A stretch of 64,000 nt of DNA. Origin: Sipunculus nudus. Taxonomy: Eukaryota; Annelida; Sipuncula; Golfingiida; Sipunculidae. The notes beneath the pieces are model-generated. The model made no database searches, had not been told where the DNA came from, and worked only from the letters and a program-made list of their open reading frames with translations. Shown here one piece after another: positions 24,360 to 35,944 of this stretch (the first letter of the stretch is position 1; the number at the start of each line of letters is the position of its first letter). Where the stretch lies: positions 57,728,917-57,792,916 of the forward strand of contig CM049319.1 in NCBI GenBank assembly GCA_026874595.1, read 5' to 3'. Made by a program: the position numbers and the translations under genes.

Positions 24360-27300
24360 GTGGTTAATTAAGGTGGCGCCACCTGCAGGTTATGTCATGT
24401 AAGCCATGTGTTCAATATAGTATGTCTTGAAAATTAAGTAATGATAGGTGAAGCGATCCATGAGATAAAAAAATGATAAAGGTTTTGCACTATGTATAGA
24501 AACATGTAAAATCAGAAAATTTCATGAGATCAAAATGCAAAGTCCTGTGGAAACAATAGTTTGAAAATAATTCCATTTCAACATAGCATTCATTTACTTC
24601 ATTTGGTTCCAAGGAATCCTCTGTGTGAATTGAAGGCTAAAGCGTTCTTGTTTACTGACATATCTGAAGGTTATTGAAAAAGACCGTTTTGAATCCCATA
24701 AATTAGATAAACAGTGGTGGGCCACCAGCAGGTTATAATCACATGTCAGTCATTTAATGGGTATGTTGGTAAAATTTGGCGAAGAAAAAAACAGTGGTTT
24801 TAGAGATATTTGGTATAAGAAGGGGTTGGACTGAAGGGCGCCGGGGCACATCCCATTGAATGGAGATAAAGCATATAAAATTTGCAAAGTGTCCCGTCTT
24901 GTTCAAACTGACGGTACAACGAGAGAAATTGTACATCTGGGAACTCCTCTTTCTACTGAAAAGATAAGGGGGGAGCTAGGGGGGGGGGGGGAGAGAAGAG
25001 CGCTGCTCAAAGAATGAACAAGTGACCCAGGGGTCATGACGCTCAGGAAGACATTCTCGAAAGGAATGTTGTGATCTGAATGTCAAATTTTGTAGTGGTT
25101 TCCCCGTTCAACTGAAGCATAAATCATAGGATTTGGGTAACAGAGACCTAATTTCAGGTTTCCAAGGAGATTTTTCATGGAGCACCCTGGATGTCAAATT
25201 AAAAGATTATAGGTGCAATTGTTATTATTTGTGTCCTCACAACGGACGATCGCATCTTTGACGGTCTAAAAAATAAAAATTTTAAGAAAAGGCGTAAAAA
25301 TTTGAAAAAAAAAATGCAGGTGGCACCACCAGTCTGCAGAAACTGGTGAAACACTGCATGTGGAATGTGCATGTAAAGAATCTAGTGATGAATGCATAAG
25401 TGGTTCAGAAACTGGAGCTTTTGTATCAAATTTTTAATTATTTGCTAGGTACTTCTGAGCCCCATAGCTCGGAGGTTATGGGTATCAGATACCTAATTTC
25501 AGTTTTCTATGGAGATTCTTCATGGACCCCCCCCCCCCCCCGGGATGTCAAGTTAGAAGTTTCTAGGTCCAATGGTTACGATTTGTGCCCTGTTAACATA
25601 TGACCTCATCTTTGAAGGTATTATTTGAAGAAATTATTATGGAGGGCAAGTATAAGAGTTCCATAGCTATAGCTCAAAGGATATGGGTAACAGAGACCTA
25701 ATTTCCGGTTTCCATGGAGATTTTACATGGACCTCCCTGGATGTCAAGTAACAAGATTCTAGGTCCAGGGTTCAAACATTTTGCCTATTTAACAGACAGA
25801 CGGATGGACGACGGACCAACACTGATCGTTATTGCTCATAACTTTCAGACAGCTGAGCTAAAAAAGAGTAAGTATGGTGTCATTTTTGGTAAATCCTCGA
25901 AAAAGACTCTATAAAAATTGCACAAATTTTCAAGAAGTTGGAATTAATCTCTGAATGTTTTATCAAGATTTCACCATTTTATCCGGATGGAGGACCTTCT
26001 GACCCGAACTCAAACGTCTAAACCTTTACCGGTATATAGGTTTTATTCCTAAAATTGAAAGAGCACTACAAATACTGCAAAATGAGCCCATTTTGTTTCT
26101 CACCTCATTAAATATGGGCGAATTTCGTCGAGAATGTAAATCAAGTGAAAAATTATTGATATATATTTATAATGAGTGCCATCAAAGTTCATAAGATTTT
26201 TGGTAGGTTACTTTGGTGCCACCAAAGTCTGAGTGACCCCTGATCTCATTTAATGAGCGTGGGTTTTGCTGGAAATAGAACTTCGGCGAGATATAATATT
26301 GATTAATATTTCTCGAGTTTTATCAAATCCATCTTATTCCTCTTAAGTTATCACTGCAACACCACAAAGTAGCCTAGTGAGTTTTGACTAATAAATATGC
26401 GTGGATTTTGCCCATAATCGAACTCGGTCGATGTAATCTATTGGTTAAAAGTTATCCAGTGAGTTTCGTAACAAGGCCTACAGGCCTAATGCGAACCTGT
26501 GCAATGGGATTACACCAGGTATAATGCTTCAATGCTGGACCATTACTTTTCAAGAACATGTGTAACATGTATATGAAAAATGCAAGTACTAAACACTTAG
26601 AACAAGAAACAATTAAACAAACATCACTGCTGCAATTCTGGCATGGGTGCACACAACACAAAAACAAGAATATGGGTAGTCAAAAAGGGACTAGGTGTAT
26701 CCGCCAAAATCAGAGTGGGAAAGATGACGTGAGGCATGGATTGAGTGGCAAGGGGAAATAGAGTGAGGTGTGTTGCATAATAGCCTGGATCTCTGCAGCC
26801 GAAATGTGTATGTAGGTTGCGCCAGAAAGCTGTCAGAAAGCCAGCCCAGAAAGCTAGCCCATGGCAGACAAACAGACGGACGCTGTGCAAAAATGATGGC
26901 AGGTGGTGCCACCAATTTTGTGTATGATTAAGAGATATGTGAGATCTATACACATGCAAAATTTCAGGGGGATATGTCAATCCAGTCCTGATATATAAGC
27001 CTGAATGTCTGCAGCGTATACATAAATATAGGTGGTGCCACCAGCCACAAAATAGAGAAAGCTATCAAAGATGTATAAACATGCACCATTTTAGGCAGAT
27101 AAGTCACACCACTACTGAGATATAAGTGATTTTAGCCAACGGCAGACAAACAGATGGACGCTGTGCAAAAATGGTGGCAGATGGCGCCACTAATTTTGCG
27201 TATGATTAAGAGCTATGTGAGATCTATAAACATGCAATATTTTTGCCTAATCGGTCAAATGGTTCCTGAGATATGAGCTTGGATGTCTGCAGGGTAAATT

Positions 27301-28130
27301 TCAATGTAGGTGGCGCCACCTGTCATAAAACAAGAAAGCTGTCAAGGATGTATAAACCTGCAAAATTTCAGGTGGATAAGTCAAACCACTACCCAGATAT
27401 GAGAGATTTTATCCCAAGGCAGATGAACAGATGGACACTGTGCAAAAATGGTTGCAGGTGGCGCCACGATTTTTCGTGTATGTTATAAAGCTTTCCAAGG
27501 GCTACATTTGTGCAAAATCTTTAGCCTTATCGGTCAAACGGTTCCCGAGATATGTGGTTTTATGTGTGGAAACAGACGCACAAATGGACACTGGGCAGAG
27601 AGGAAAGGTCAGAGGTAAACCAAAAATGAATGAGGGCGCAGCAGTTCACATGTGACCGATCATAATTCCAAATTTTAAAAAATTGTGCCCAGTGGTTATG
27701 GAGGAGTTCTCCGGAAACCTATGCGGCAATGGCGGCAGCGTCTGCGTCCAACTGAAAACATGGTATCCGCAAAACTATGTTTTGGCGGATACAATGATTG
27801 TAGCTGGCACCACCAGTCTTATATACAGCAAAAAGATATATACATATGCCCAATGTCAGACTGATATGTCAAACCCCTCCTGAGAAATAAGCAGGGACAT
27901 ACACTGTGCAAAAATTATTGTAGGTGGCGCCACCAGTCTTGTACACTATAAAGCTACCCGATATGTATAAACATGCCCAATTTTAGGCTGATGTATCAAA
28001 TTCCTCTGTAGAAATAAGCAGGCGCATACACTGCAAAAATTCAATGTAGGTGGCACCACCTGTCTTGTAAATGACGCATAGACAGGTCAAAATATCAGTC
28101 CAATACATCAAACTTCCCCAGAGTTTGATG
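24360..28130. repeat. Block of degenerate repeats carrying GGTGGCGCCACC dyads
   Basis: At least ten copies of GGTGGCGCCACC or close variants lie at about 24374, 25319, 26902, 27031, 27178, 27308, 27458, 27805, 27923 and 28049. Between 26880 and 27560 they recur every 120-150 bases and alternate with phrases such as ATGTATAAACATGC, AAAATTTCAGG and CTGAGATATGAG. Related copies lie at 29570, 37711, 42433 and 42558. There is no coding potential. The spacing suggests an old tandem array or a family of short elements. Confidence 0.8.
25132..25900 (+). repeat. Three head-to-tail copies of dispersed repeat family B
   Basis: Copies near 25132-25260, 25400-25625 and 25640-25900 share AGCCCCATAGCTCGGAGG-like text, ACCTAATTTCAGG, CATGGACCTCCCTGGATGTC and GGTTACGATTTGTGCC. 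The third continues into a GGACGGAC-type stretch and ends CAGACAGCTGAGCTAAAAAA. Copies of the same family recur at 37800-38075, 47635-47880 and 47890-48140. Confidence 0.75.
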
Positions 28131-28189
28131 CACTGGGCTGACAAGTCTTAGGTGAGTAAGGCAGTTGCCCCAGAGAGACCTGTGACAAA

Positions 28190-28560
28190 TTGCTGCCTCA
28201 AGCTACTGCACTGAGTGAACTCTTGACCTGCACCTTGCAAGATTGAGTGAACTTTTGACCTGTACCTGGCTGCACTGAGTGAACTCTTGACCTGTTGCAT
28301 AATCTGACACAGTTGGCAGTCTGCCAAGGCTATAAATAGATTCAGGCTGAAATTTGGTGCCAAATATGATGCAGTGAGCAGTCTGCCAAAGCTGTAAATA
28401 GAATGCAGCTACTGCACTGAGTGAACTCTTGACCTATACCTGGCTGCACTTCTTCCAATCCTGGCACTGTGCCAAAACTATTTATAGAGCTGACATCATC
28501 TTGGCTAATGGCCAACATCAAGGCTCTGGCAATCTGCCAATGGTAAACCAAGTGCTACCA
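28190..28560. repeat. Local short-repeat cluster with NFI-like dyads
   Basis: The phrase CACTGAGTGAACTCTTGACC occurs three times and CAGTCTGCCAA(A/G)GCT twice. TTGGCAGTCTGCCAA at 28313-28327 is a perfect TTGGC-N5-GCCAA dyad; weaker TGGC-N5-GCCA dyads lie near 28462 and 28527. CTATAAATAG and its complement CTATTTATAG also occur. Nothing here is coding. Confidence 0.7.
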
Positions 28561-28959
28561 TCTGTTCACAAAAGTGGTCCCTACTTGAAATAACTTTGAA
28601 ATTTATTTTCACAATACAAAATGCTTTTCAGCTGACTTTTTATAAAAAAGAAATCAGGAATATATGTAAAATTATTACGGATGCATACTATATGCAAATT
28701 TAAAATACAGATAAATATCATTGATGGCAAATTCTTGTTTAAGTTGAGTAGGGATACCAGTAATTCATAATCCACGTACAGTTGTCTTTATATAGCCACA
28801 GAGAGCTCAATATCCATGATTGTAACATTGCCTGGTATGATGAATAACTTAAATCATAAATCTAAATTTTTTAAAAGCTTTTAAAAAAACTTTCTTGTCA
28901 ATATTAACCAAATATAACCTGAAATCTAAATGTCTAGTGGCATGATGTAATAGATGCTG

Positions 28960-30065
28960 ATAAACTGGTGCCAGGCTAGATGTATCAGCATCACACAGCT
29001 AATATATATGGTAAAATGACTCAATTCAATCTCCATAATTCAGCCAAAAATCATTCATGTGGAACCATTAATGACAATTATTATAAGAATTATTGTAGGG
29101 ATTATTCTTGTAAAATATTTAACAAACTGGCTTCAGTGGCATCAGTCGAAAGATGTTTCGCAAGTTTATAACTCATATAGGAAGATACAGCAAACTGGCT
29201 AAGTTCAGCTTCCCGTTACTCAGCCAAAAAGCACTGAACCAAAACCATTTGAACAAACTTGAATTATCAACATCTAAGGATAATTAATGTGTGAGATTTA
29301 AGAATTTGGCCCAGTGGTTTTTGAGAAGATCTTTGTAGCCACTGAGCTAAAATGGGCTGTTATGGCATATGACTAAATTCAGCTTCCCATAACTTAGCCA
29401 AAAGTCACTGAAAAGAGACCATTTGAACAAACTTCAGAAGGCACTACCCTAGGATCATTTCTATGCGATATTAAACATTTTGGCCATATGGTTTCAAAGA
29501 AGAAGTTTTTTGTAGCCCTCAGTGTGATACAGGCACTGATGACCCCGTACAAAAAAGGCTGATGCAGGTGGCGCCACCAATACCTCAATTTCAGATATGA
29601 CCTATGTGACCAACATTTGCATAAAATTTGGTGATGATAGCTCCAGCCGTTTCTGAGATTGTAATTTAAGTATTTTTTTTGCACAGTTACAAAGTTCAAC
29701 CTCCTGTAACTCGGCCAAAAATCTCCGAACTCGAACCATTCGAACAAACTTGAGAAAGATTGTTCCAGGGATCATTTCTGTGAAATATTGGACAATTTGG
29801 CTAGACAGTTTCGGAGAAGAAGATTTTAAAAGTTTTTTTAGCTTTTCCCCTATAAAATCTAAGGAAATGCAGTTAGAAAAAAATAAACAAAATCCGATAT
29901 AGTTTTTTGATGAGTGATTATTAAAAAATTTGGTGATGCTAGCTCCTGCCGTTTTTGAGATAGGTTTGGTTAACGTACAGACGACGCACGACACACGACG
30001 CACGACTGACGACGCCGCACCATCGCATAAGCTCACAGGTTCGCTAAAATATATCAAGGCCCCAT
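28960..30065. repeat. Dispersed repeat family D, several degenerate copies
   Basis: Segments near 29200-29330, 29370-29510 and 29690-29830 share CAGCTTCCCATAACTTAGCC-like text, ACCATTTGAACAAACTT, GGATCATTTCTGTG and GGAGAAGAAG. Two copies of AAATTTGGTGATGAT/CTAGCTCC with CCGTTTCTGAGAT follow, then a tail of GACGCACGACACACGACGCA and CATCGCATAAGCTCAC. Open frames on the - strand here (29394-30084) are repeat-derived. Confidence 0.75.
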
Positions 30066-30129
30066 TTAGTTTTCGCGGCGACACTTAAAGTAAACGGACG
30101 GCACAACAGACGGACGGACCGTGGGTATA

Positions 30130-30611
30130 CCATAAATACGTCCCGTCACAGATGGGCTTATAATAAAAAACGTACAAGGCCTTGACAATGCACTGAACAA
30201 AAAATCAGTGTTTTCACAGAATTTTTAAGCAAATAGAATATATGTCCTGTGTTCGACACCATCACATTCTTGTTCAGATTATTTTTTTCTGATTTCCGTT
30301 ATGTGTGTGTACAGACTTTTGATGAATGTTCACCGGCTTCCATGTATCATGTTGTTTGTTATGTTTTGTAAATACCTAAAGTATTCTTTTACAATTTTCA
30401 ACTTCTCAAATATCAACGCCACTATACCTATTTTTCTTTGCTCCTTTGTTTATACCATATATATCTGGTTAGGTTTCCTGCCATCTTATACCTTAACAAC
30501 TGTAGTTCTAAGTATCTGTGAAGAACATACCTGTCTGCTTTTGCTTTCCGGGATTCTAGGATATCCATATATGTATATATGAACGATGACACATGTACTG
30601 GCGGAATATTT

Positions 30612-30657
<46 letters not shown>

Positions 30658-31770
30658 CCTTGTTTTTATATGTGCATGTGGTGGATTTACACGAGTTGTT
30701 CAAGAGCTAGGATGCACGCCATGCTCTTTCATTTTTCGCATTTCCATGAACTGGTCGCAAATATTGACAGCATAAAGGCACCTGCTTATTCTCATCAGAT
30801 TAACAATGTGTAGGGGGCACAGTCAAGAATTAAATCACATTCCAGCGACCATTCGTCTTTATAATACAAAATCTGCTAAAAAGTAAAATATATTATTTTC
30901 TCGCCCACGTGATATAAAACATAAAACATATGACTACATTGTGCAGTCGGAGACTACATATACAATATATATACCTCCGCCAGAATCTAAATAAAACTTT
31001 TCTGCATGTGTTCACTAATCCCTTTCCAAATGGTTTGATCTAGAACAACGCAACCCCCTTAAATCTTTTTTTTTTGCCCGAACAAAGAAATAGCCGCGTG
31101 TCAAAACGGGTTTTAAAATACCTTGAATGAAAAAAACATATAATTGTGATCCAGGTCACCTCCAAAATGTATTGATTATTTCTGGAGTACTACCATTATC
31201 CTAAACAAAATTCCATCAAAATTCTTTCATTGCAGTTTGCGACAATGTTGCTAACAGACAAATACATCAACCTATTAACACACCAAGGAGATATAACACA
31301 ATCAATATAACATCTCGCCTCCTGGCATGGATATAATAATACATGTACTAACAAATGATCGAAATTGAAAAAAAACGCATTTGAACAAAATAATATTGGA
31401 ATTTTATTTGTTAATTAGACATGTAGATGAGGGGTAAAGGTATAAAAAAATATGTTACAAACAATACATATATCATTATGATCAGTCTGAAACTGATTCA
31501 TCAAGTTGCCAGAATACTATGTTATAAACACTGTACAGAAAAATGACACTATCACACAGCCGAACACAGTATTATGGAACATATATTCAATCCATATTAA
31601 ATAGGCCTATGCACACACTTACGAGGTTTAACATGTAATAAATTTACACCAAGTCGCTATAAGGGTAATATTCAGTTTTACGCATATTAGTCACGCACAT
31701 GATCTATTAACAGGGCGTTTCGCCCCGAATTGTAAGTCCCGTAATTAACCACTCCACCCGTTTAATATAG
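30130..31770. other. Intergenic AT-rich stretch
   Basis: Contains a (TA)n tract at 30612-30656 and otherwise no recognisable exon, transposon end or RNA gene. Confidence 0.5.
30612..30656. repeat. (TA)n microsatellite
   Basis: Pure TA tract of about 44 bases. Confidence 0.95.
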
Positions 31771-31772
31771 GA

Positions 31773-32009
31773 GTGAAAAAGTTGAGCACAAGGTCTTGGG
31801 CAAACATTTCTGGGGTGGTCGGTTCGTCCGCTGCCTCTGCGGCTGTCGCCCAACTATTCTCAGCGCTGTCTCAGAAGCCGATTACCGACCCTGGGCCTGT
31901 CGGGAGCTGGTCTTCAGCGCTAACGGCACGTGGCAGAGACGACGGGGAGGTGTCTCCGCTCGATGGGGGCCGGCTGGTCTTGTTCTGCAGTGAGTACCCT
32001 GTGGAGTGA
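31773..32009. other. GC-richer island with coding character on both strands
   Basis: About 230 bases of distinctly higher GC than the flanks. On the - strand an acceptor (CACTGCAG, exon edge 31984) opens a frame in which 31920-31984 could be a 65-nt terminal exon ending QDQPAPIERRHLPVVSATCR-stop; this fits the phase of gene 2 exon 4. Another - frame reads SGDTSPSSLPRAVSAEDQLP. On the + strand a 78-codon frame runs to a perfect GTGAGT donor at 31991. The strand cannot be settled from sequence alone. Confidence 0.35.
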
Positions 32010-32274
32010 AACAACAATCTCAAATTACCGTCTCACTTATTTTCTCCTTGACTTAACAATCTAACTCGCGGATAAGAGTTGTAGACTAAGAAACATTCAT
32101 CCGTGAATTATGGCGACACGATATATAACATGGATTTTTTTCTGGTTTCTATGGTCCAGTAACTTTGTATATAATTTGCATTACTGAGCTTTACTGAGCG
32201 GTTGATTCATTTTTCTTATAATACTGGTTTTCCTGTCACACCTTGGTTTGGGTCATCAGTAGAAGCTTTAGTAT

Positions 32275-32275
<1 letters not shown>

Positions 32276-32365
<90 letters not shown>
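32276..32365. repeat. Compound (CT)n-(TA)n microsatellite
   Basis: A CT tract (about 32276-32308) passes directly into a TA tract (about 32309-32365). A (CA)n tract follows at 32463-32486, about 100 bases away. Confidence 0.95.
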
Positions 32366-32368
<3 letters not shown>

Positions 32369-32462
32369 TAGCCATGCTGGTTCATTGTTTAAAGATGGAA
32401 AAGGTATACACAGAAAATTCGGTTCCCACCGTCAGTGAACCGACTTTTCTGTGTGTACTATT

Positions 32463-32486
32463 CACACACACACACACACACACACA
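32463..32486. repeat. (CA)n microsatellite
   Basis: Twelve CA units. Confidence 0.95.
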
Positions 32487-32499
32487 TCGGTTTGTCTGA

Positions 32500-35395
32500 A
32501 TTATTTAATTGAAACAAAAAAATAGTTATCATCATTATCAAAGGGAATGAGCGAAAGTCTGAAATTTAGGGCTTAGATTTTCTCTTCAACTTCTAATACA
32601 GAAGAATAAACAACTTTCCGAAAGACCAGATAGCATTGTTATAAAAAAGGAGCACAGCAAGAAAGCGAAATACGCCCGTCATTTGTCTTTTAACCTTCGA
32701 CCTTATCAAATATACTCACATATTTTGCAGAAATGGGTATTTAATGCTTCACCCTGTTGAATTGAATATTCATATAGACACATCCGATGTTTGCAAACAA
32801 AGCCAAACAACTGGCGCATGCGCACTGGGCCGTAAGGCAAGAAGCACAGCCCAGCTTGACTGCCAGCCATATAATCAGCACAGTTTATACCTATATAATA
32901 GAATCAAGGTATCGTTGATCAGTATCAAAATAAAAGACACACTGCCATGGTTCACAGTAACTTTATTATCCGAATAAATTAGGCTACACTTAACCCATTG
33001 AAATAAAAGGCACAAGCCTATTTACTGCAACAGATCATATTTGGTCAGTTCTATCAGAGATGACTCTTGTGAATATAAGATCGTAGGACAGAAATGATAA
33101 AGAAGTTTAAGATCTTAGAAGACTTGTCTTCAATATAGCTTATAAAACTTTAAATATGTTCAATTTTAGTGAAAAAAAATTCCACGAGTTATAACAGTAG
33201 CCTATAACTCACATGAAAATACACTAAATGGTGCAGTCTCCCCTAAAATTAATACTAATGAATATACAAGAATACTCAACTGTTAATTCAGTCTCCTCTC
33301 TAAAACAAAATTTAATAGTGCCACATAGATTTAAATTTTATATGTATATTATAATCTTGCAAATTTGCAAAAACATTTGGTGCTCATCATAGGCCTATAC
33401 ATAAATATATGAATGTCAGTAGTGCTAACAAATGATATCTCATAATGTAAAAAAAAACTGCAATCAAACTTGAACGACTTTATTTAGGATATCATGTTTT
33501 TTGTGATCAACTTACACTGAGGAAAACATGTCCACTTACAAAAATGTGTTCCATTCTTAACTGCTTAATAAGTTGTATGGCTTATAAAAAACATAGTCTA
33601 AACTGCCCCTGGACCAATAAATATTAGAAATATCATCAAATCCCTGCTCATTAATCACTATTCACATCTTAATGCCAATCCTTATTTTAAACAGGGCAAT
33701 AATGCACCTCCGTCCAAAAACTTTCATATTTTATATAATTAATGTAGTATTATTCAAAATAAATGATTGATATCTTGTCTAACACCTTGCCTAGGTTTCC
33801 ACTAATACATGTATATGAAAAATAATTACTACTATATAGTACTTCATATGAACCATGAATAAAAAAGGAACGATTCATATTTTTTTATATATTCTAATTA
33901 TAATTGTTATTATAATAATAATTACAAGAAAGGTAACTGTAAAACAATGTAAAATTTGGTTACCTTTGATGTATTATTGTAATCAGTTATTTTATTGAGG
34001 TTTTGTAGTCGAAATGCAACCTTTTGTGTTCGTTTGAAAGAGAAAGCAATTGTGTTGTGTAAGTTTTTATGTTAAATTGTGGTTATAAATTTGTAGCACA
34101 GATTGGAATACAAATTAATTAAAATTAAAATGAAATAGATTAAAGTTTTAATTTGGTAAAAAAATTAAAAATATATAAATTTGCTAGGGGTTGTCCTTTT
34201 TAGTAGTCTTGATATTAATGATATTCATATTATTATAAAGTTATTATTATGAATTAATATTGGTGATAATAATAATATTAATAATAATAATAACAATAAT
34301 AACAAAATAATAATATTGATATTATTTTTAATTATTATCATTATTATTATTATTATTATTATTATTAATATTATTATTTTTATTATTATTACAAGAATAA
34401 ATAACGATATGATAAAAACATATATTGAATATTAAGTGAAAGAGGTATATCTGTTACAGATTATGAGTCTCAAATTAACTTAAGAAATTAGTAATTATGT
34501 CATTAGATAAAGCTTTCATGGGTATTCTCAACTTGGATCAGCTGATAGACAGGTCTAAAGACAAATTTATTCTTATATCAAGATTTTATATTTAGAAAAG
34601 CAACTCTGAAATGTGATTTGTTATGGGAAAAAATCTACCTAAGTGAAGGCTGTACTCCCTTTTTGGCATTTATAACGTTTACTCCCGCCAACAGGGAGGT
34701 CCAGGTCTGGATAAGGAAGTCTAACATTTCTTGTCCAGAACTTAACAAAATTGTCCATGTACATCTAATGAATGGAACTTCATTTGTGGTAGGAAAGCAT
34801 ATTACAAATATATAGAATGAAGCGTGAAAACCTAAATGTTAAACCTCTGACCTCTTGATTAGCCATGACTGAATGAATGGATGCTGTACACCAGGTGGGT
34901 TTGTCAGCTGCAAATTTAAATGTTCGAGGGAAGGCCTCGTGGATTTAAAATGACTATTTAATTGTAGGAACACTAGAATGACATGTGTATGGTATTTGAT
35001 ATGGAAAATGACACTAAACAGTGAGATAAATGAAGGGTAACTCAGAATGGTATTGTAGTATAAATAGCTTGTCCAGTGCCTGCCGCAGCTCATGTTTTGC
35101 CTTACAGAGCACCACATGGTCAGTGACCTAGTTTCTGTGACGTCACTATCGGATGTGTCTTTAGGCCTACTGAATGTAATAAAGGCCACCAAATTCTTAG
35201 TTATCACAGCAATGCCACAAAGTCTGGTAACCTGTGACATAAAAAAAATATGCGTGATGATGCCGTGAATGGAACTTAGGCGACAGATAAATTCATTAAT
35301 ATTTCTTTCGAGTTTCATTTAAATCATATATATTCCTGGTAAGTTATCGCGTTAAAACAAAAAGTTAACGGACGGACGCTGCTCATACCATAAAG
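32500..35395. other. AT-rich intergenic or intronic region
   Basis: Mostly AT-rich sequence with an AAT/ATT tract at 34252-34395. At 34690-35395 there is degenerate dispersed-repeat sequence (GTCTGGATAAGG, TAAGTTATCGCG, ACGGACGGACGC). It would be intron of gene 2 if the 31.9-kb exon is its last one, and otherwise intergenic. Confidence 0.5.
34252..34395. repeat. (AAT)n/(ATT)n self-complementary tract
   Basis: An imperfect AAT-rich left half is followed by an ATT-rich right half, so the region can fold back on itself. Confidence 0.9.
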
Positions 35396-35399
35396 CTTA

Positions 35400-35657
35400 G
35401 ATTCCTTATGTTTACGGAATGCGGAATTCGTATATGGAGATAGTTCACATGTACCAGCACGGCAACATGCATATTTTCTATATCTCGCCCCGGGATACCA
35501 TGCGGAACCGGCACAAATCGTTTATGCTGGATACGCATTATGCATGCCGGATCGGCGCATATATATGGAATATCTCATGCACCTTATTTATTAATTTAGT
35601 CAATATACATTTTTCCGCATTCCATGTGTCGCATCCGCATTCCGTGCGTAAGGATTC
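35400..35657. mobile_element. Fold-back MITE, 258 bp, TTA target site
   Basis: Imperfect terminal inverted repeats: the left end reads GATTCCTTATG then ACGGAATGCGG, and the right end, reverse-complemented, reads GAATCCTTACG then ACGGAATGCGG. TTA flanks both ends (35397-35399 and 35658-35660). The interior is rich in GCGGAA, CCGGCA and ATGCAT. The 3-bp TTA duplication again points to PIF/Harbinger, in a family different from the GGCC-ended MITEs above. Confidence 0.65.
35586..35591 (-). terminator. Candidate polyadenylation signal for gene 2
   Basis: AATAAA on the - strand, about 290 bases downstream of the candidate stop at 35880. It lies inside the fold-back MITE, which would then supply the gene's 3' end. 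Confidence 0.3.
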
Positions 35658-35879
35658 TTACCTTAAATTTCTTAAGAATAATAATGTCAGCAGTTTCCCG
35701 GACTGTATACGAGGTAAGGTATGAAGTGATGACCAGTGGTGTATTAAAAACAAATTCAGACATGCGAAATACAGGTTTTTGTCTGAAGCAAACTGGCAGC
35801 TCCCATGAACGGTATTGATTTTTTTTTTTTTTGGCGAGGTCATGTTTCCTTAGGACACAGATATATAATAGGAGCGTAT

Positions 35880-35944
35880 TCATAGAACATTCTCAATGTC
35901 AGAATCTATCCACTGAGAGAGTTTGGTGGCCAAAAGACCCGTAT
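35880..35944 (-). CDS. Candidate terminal exon of gene 2 (alternative A)
   Basis: With acceptor TCTGCTGTAAAG the exon reads DTGLLATKLSQWIDSDIENV-L-stop (65 nt) and fits the phase-1 donor of exon 4. A second acceptor, CCCCGCAG, 25 bases upstream opens the same frame earlier but in the wrong phase for exon 4. The peptide looks like a real helix. Confidence 0.35.

Noticed and set aside
26624-26980. 118-codon - strand frame
   Set aside because: It spans GGTGGTGCCACC-type repeat sequence and its composition follows the repeat.
29394-30084. Two overlapping - strand frames of 117 and 160 codons
   Set aside because: They lie wholly in dispersed repeat text shared with other loci, have no splice context and match no family.
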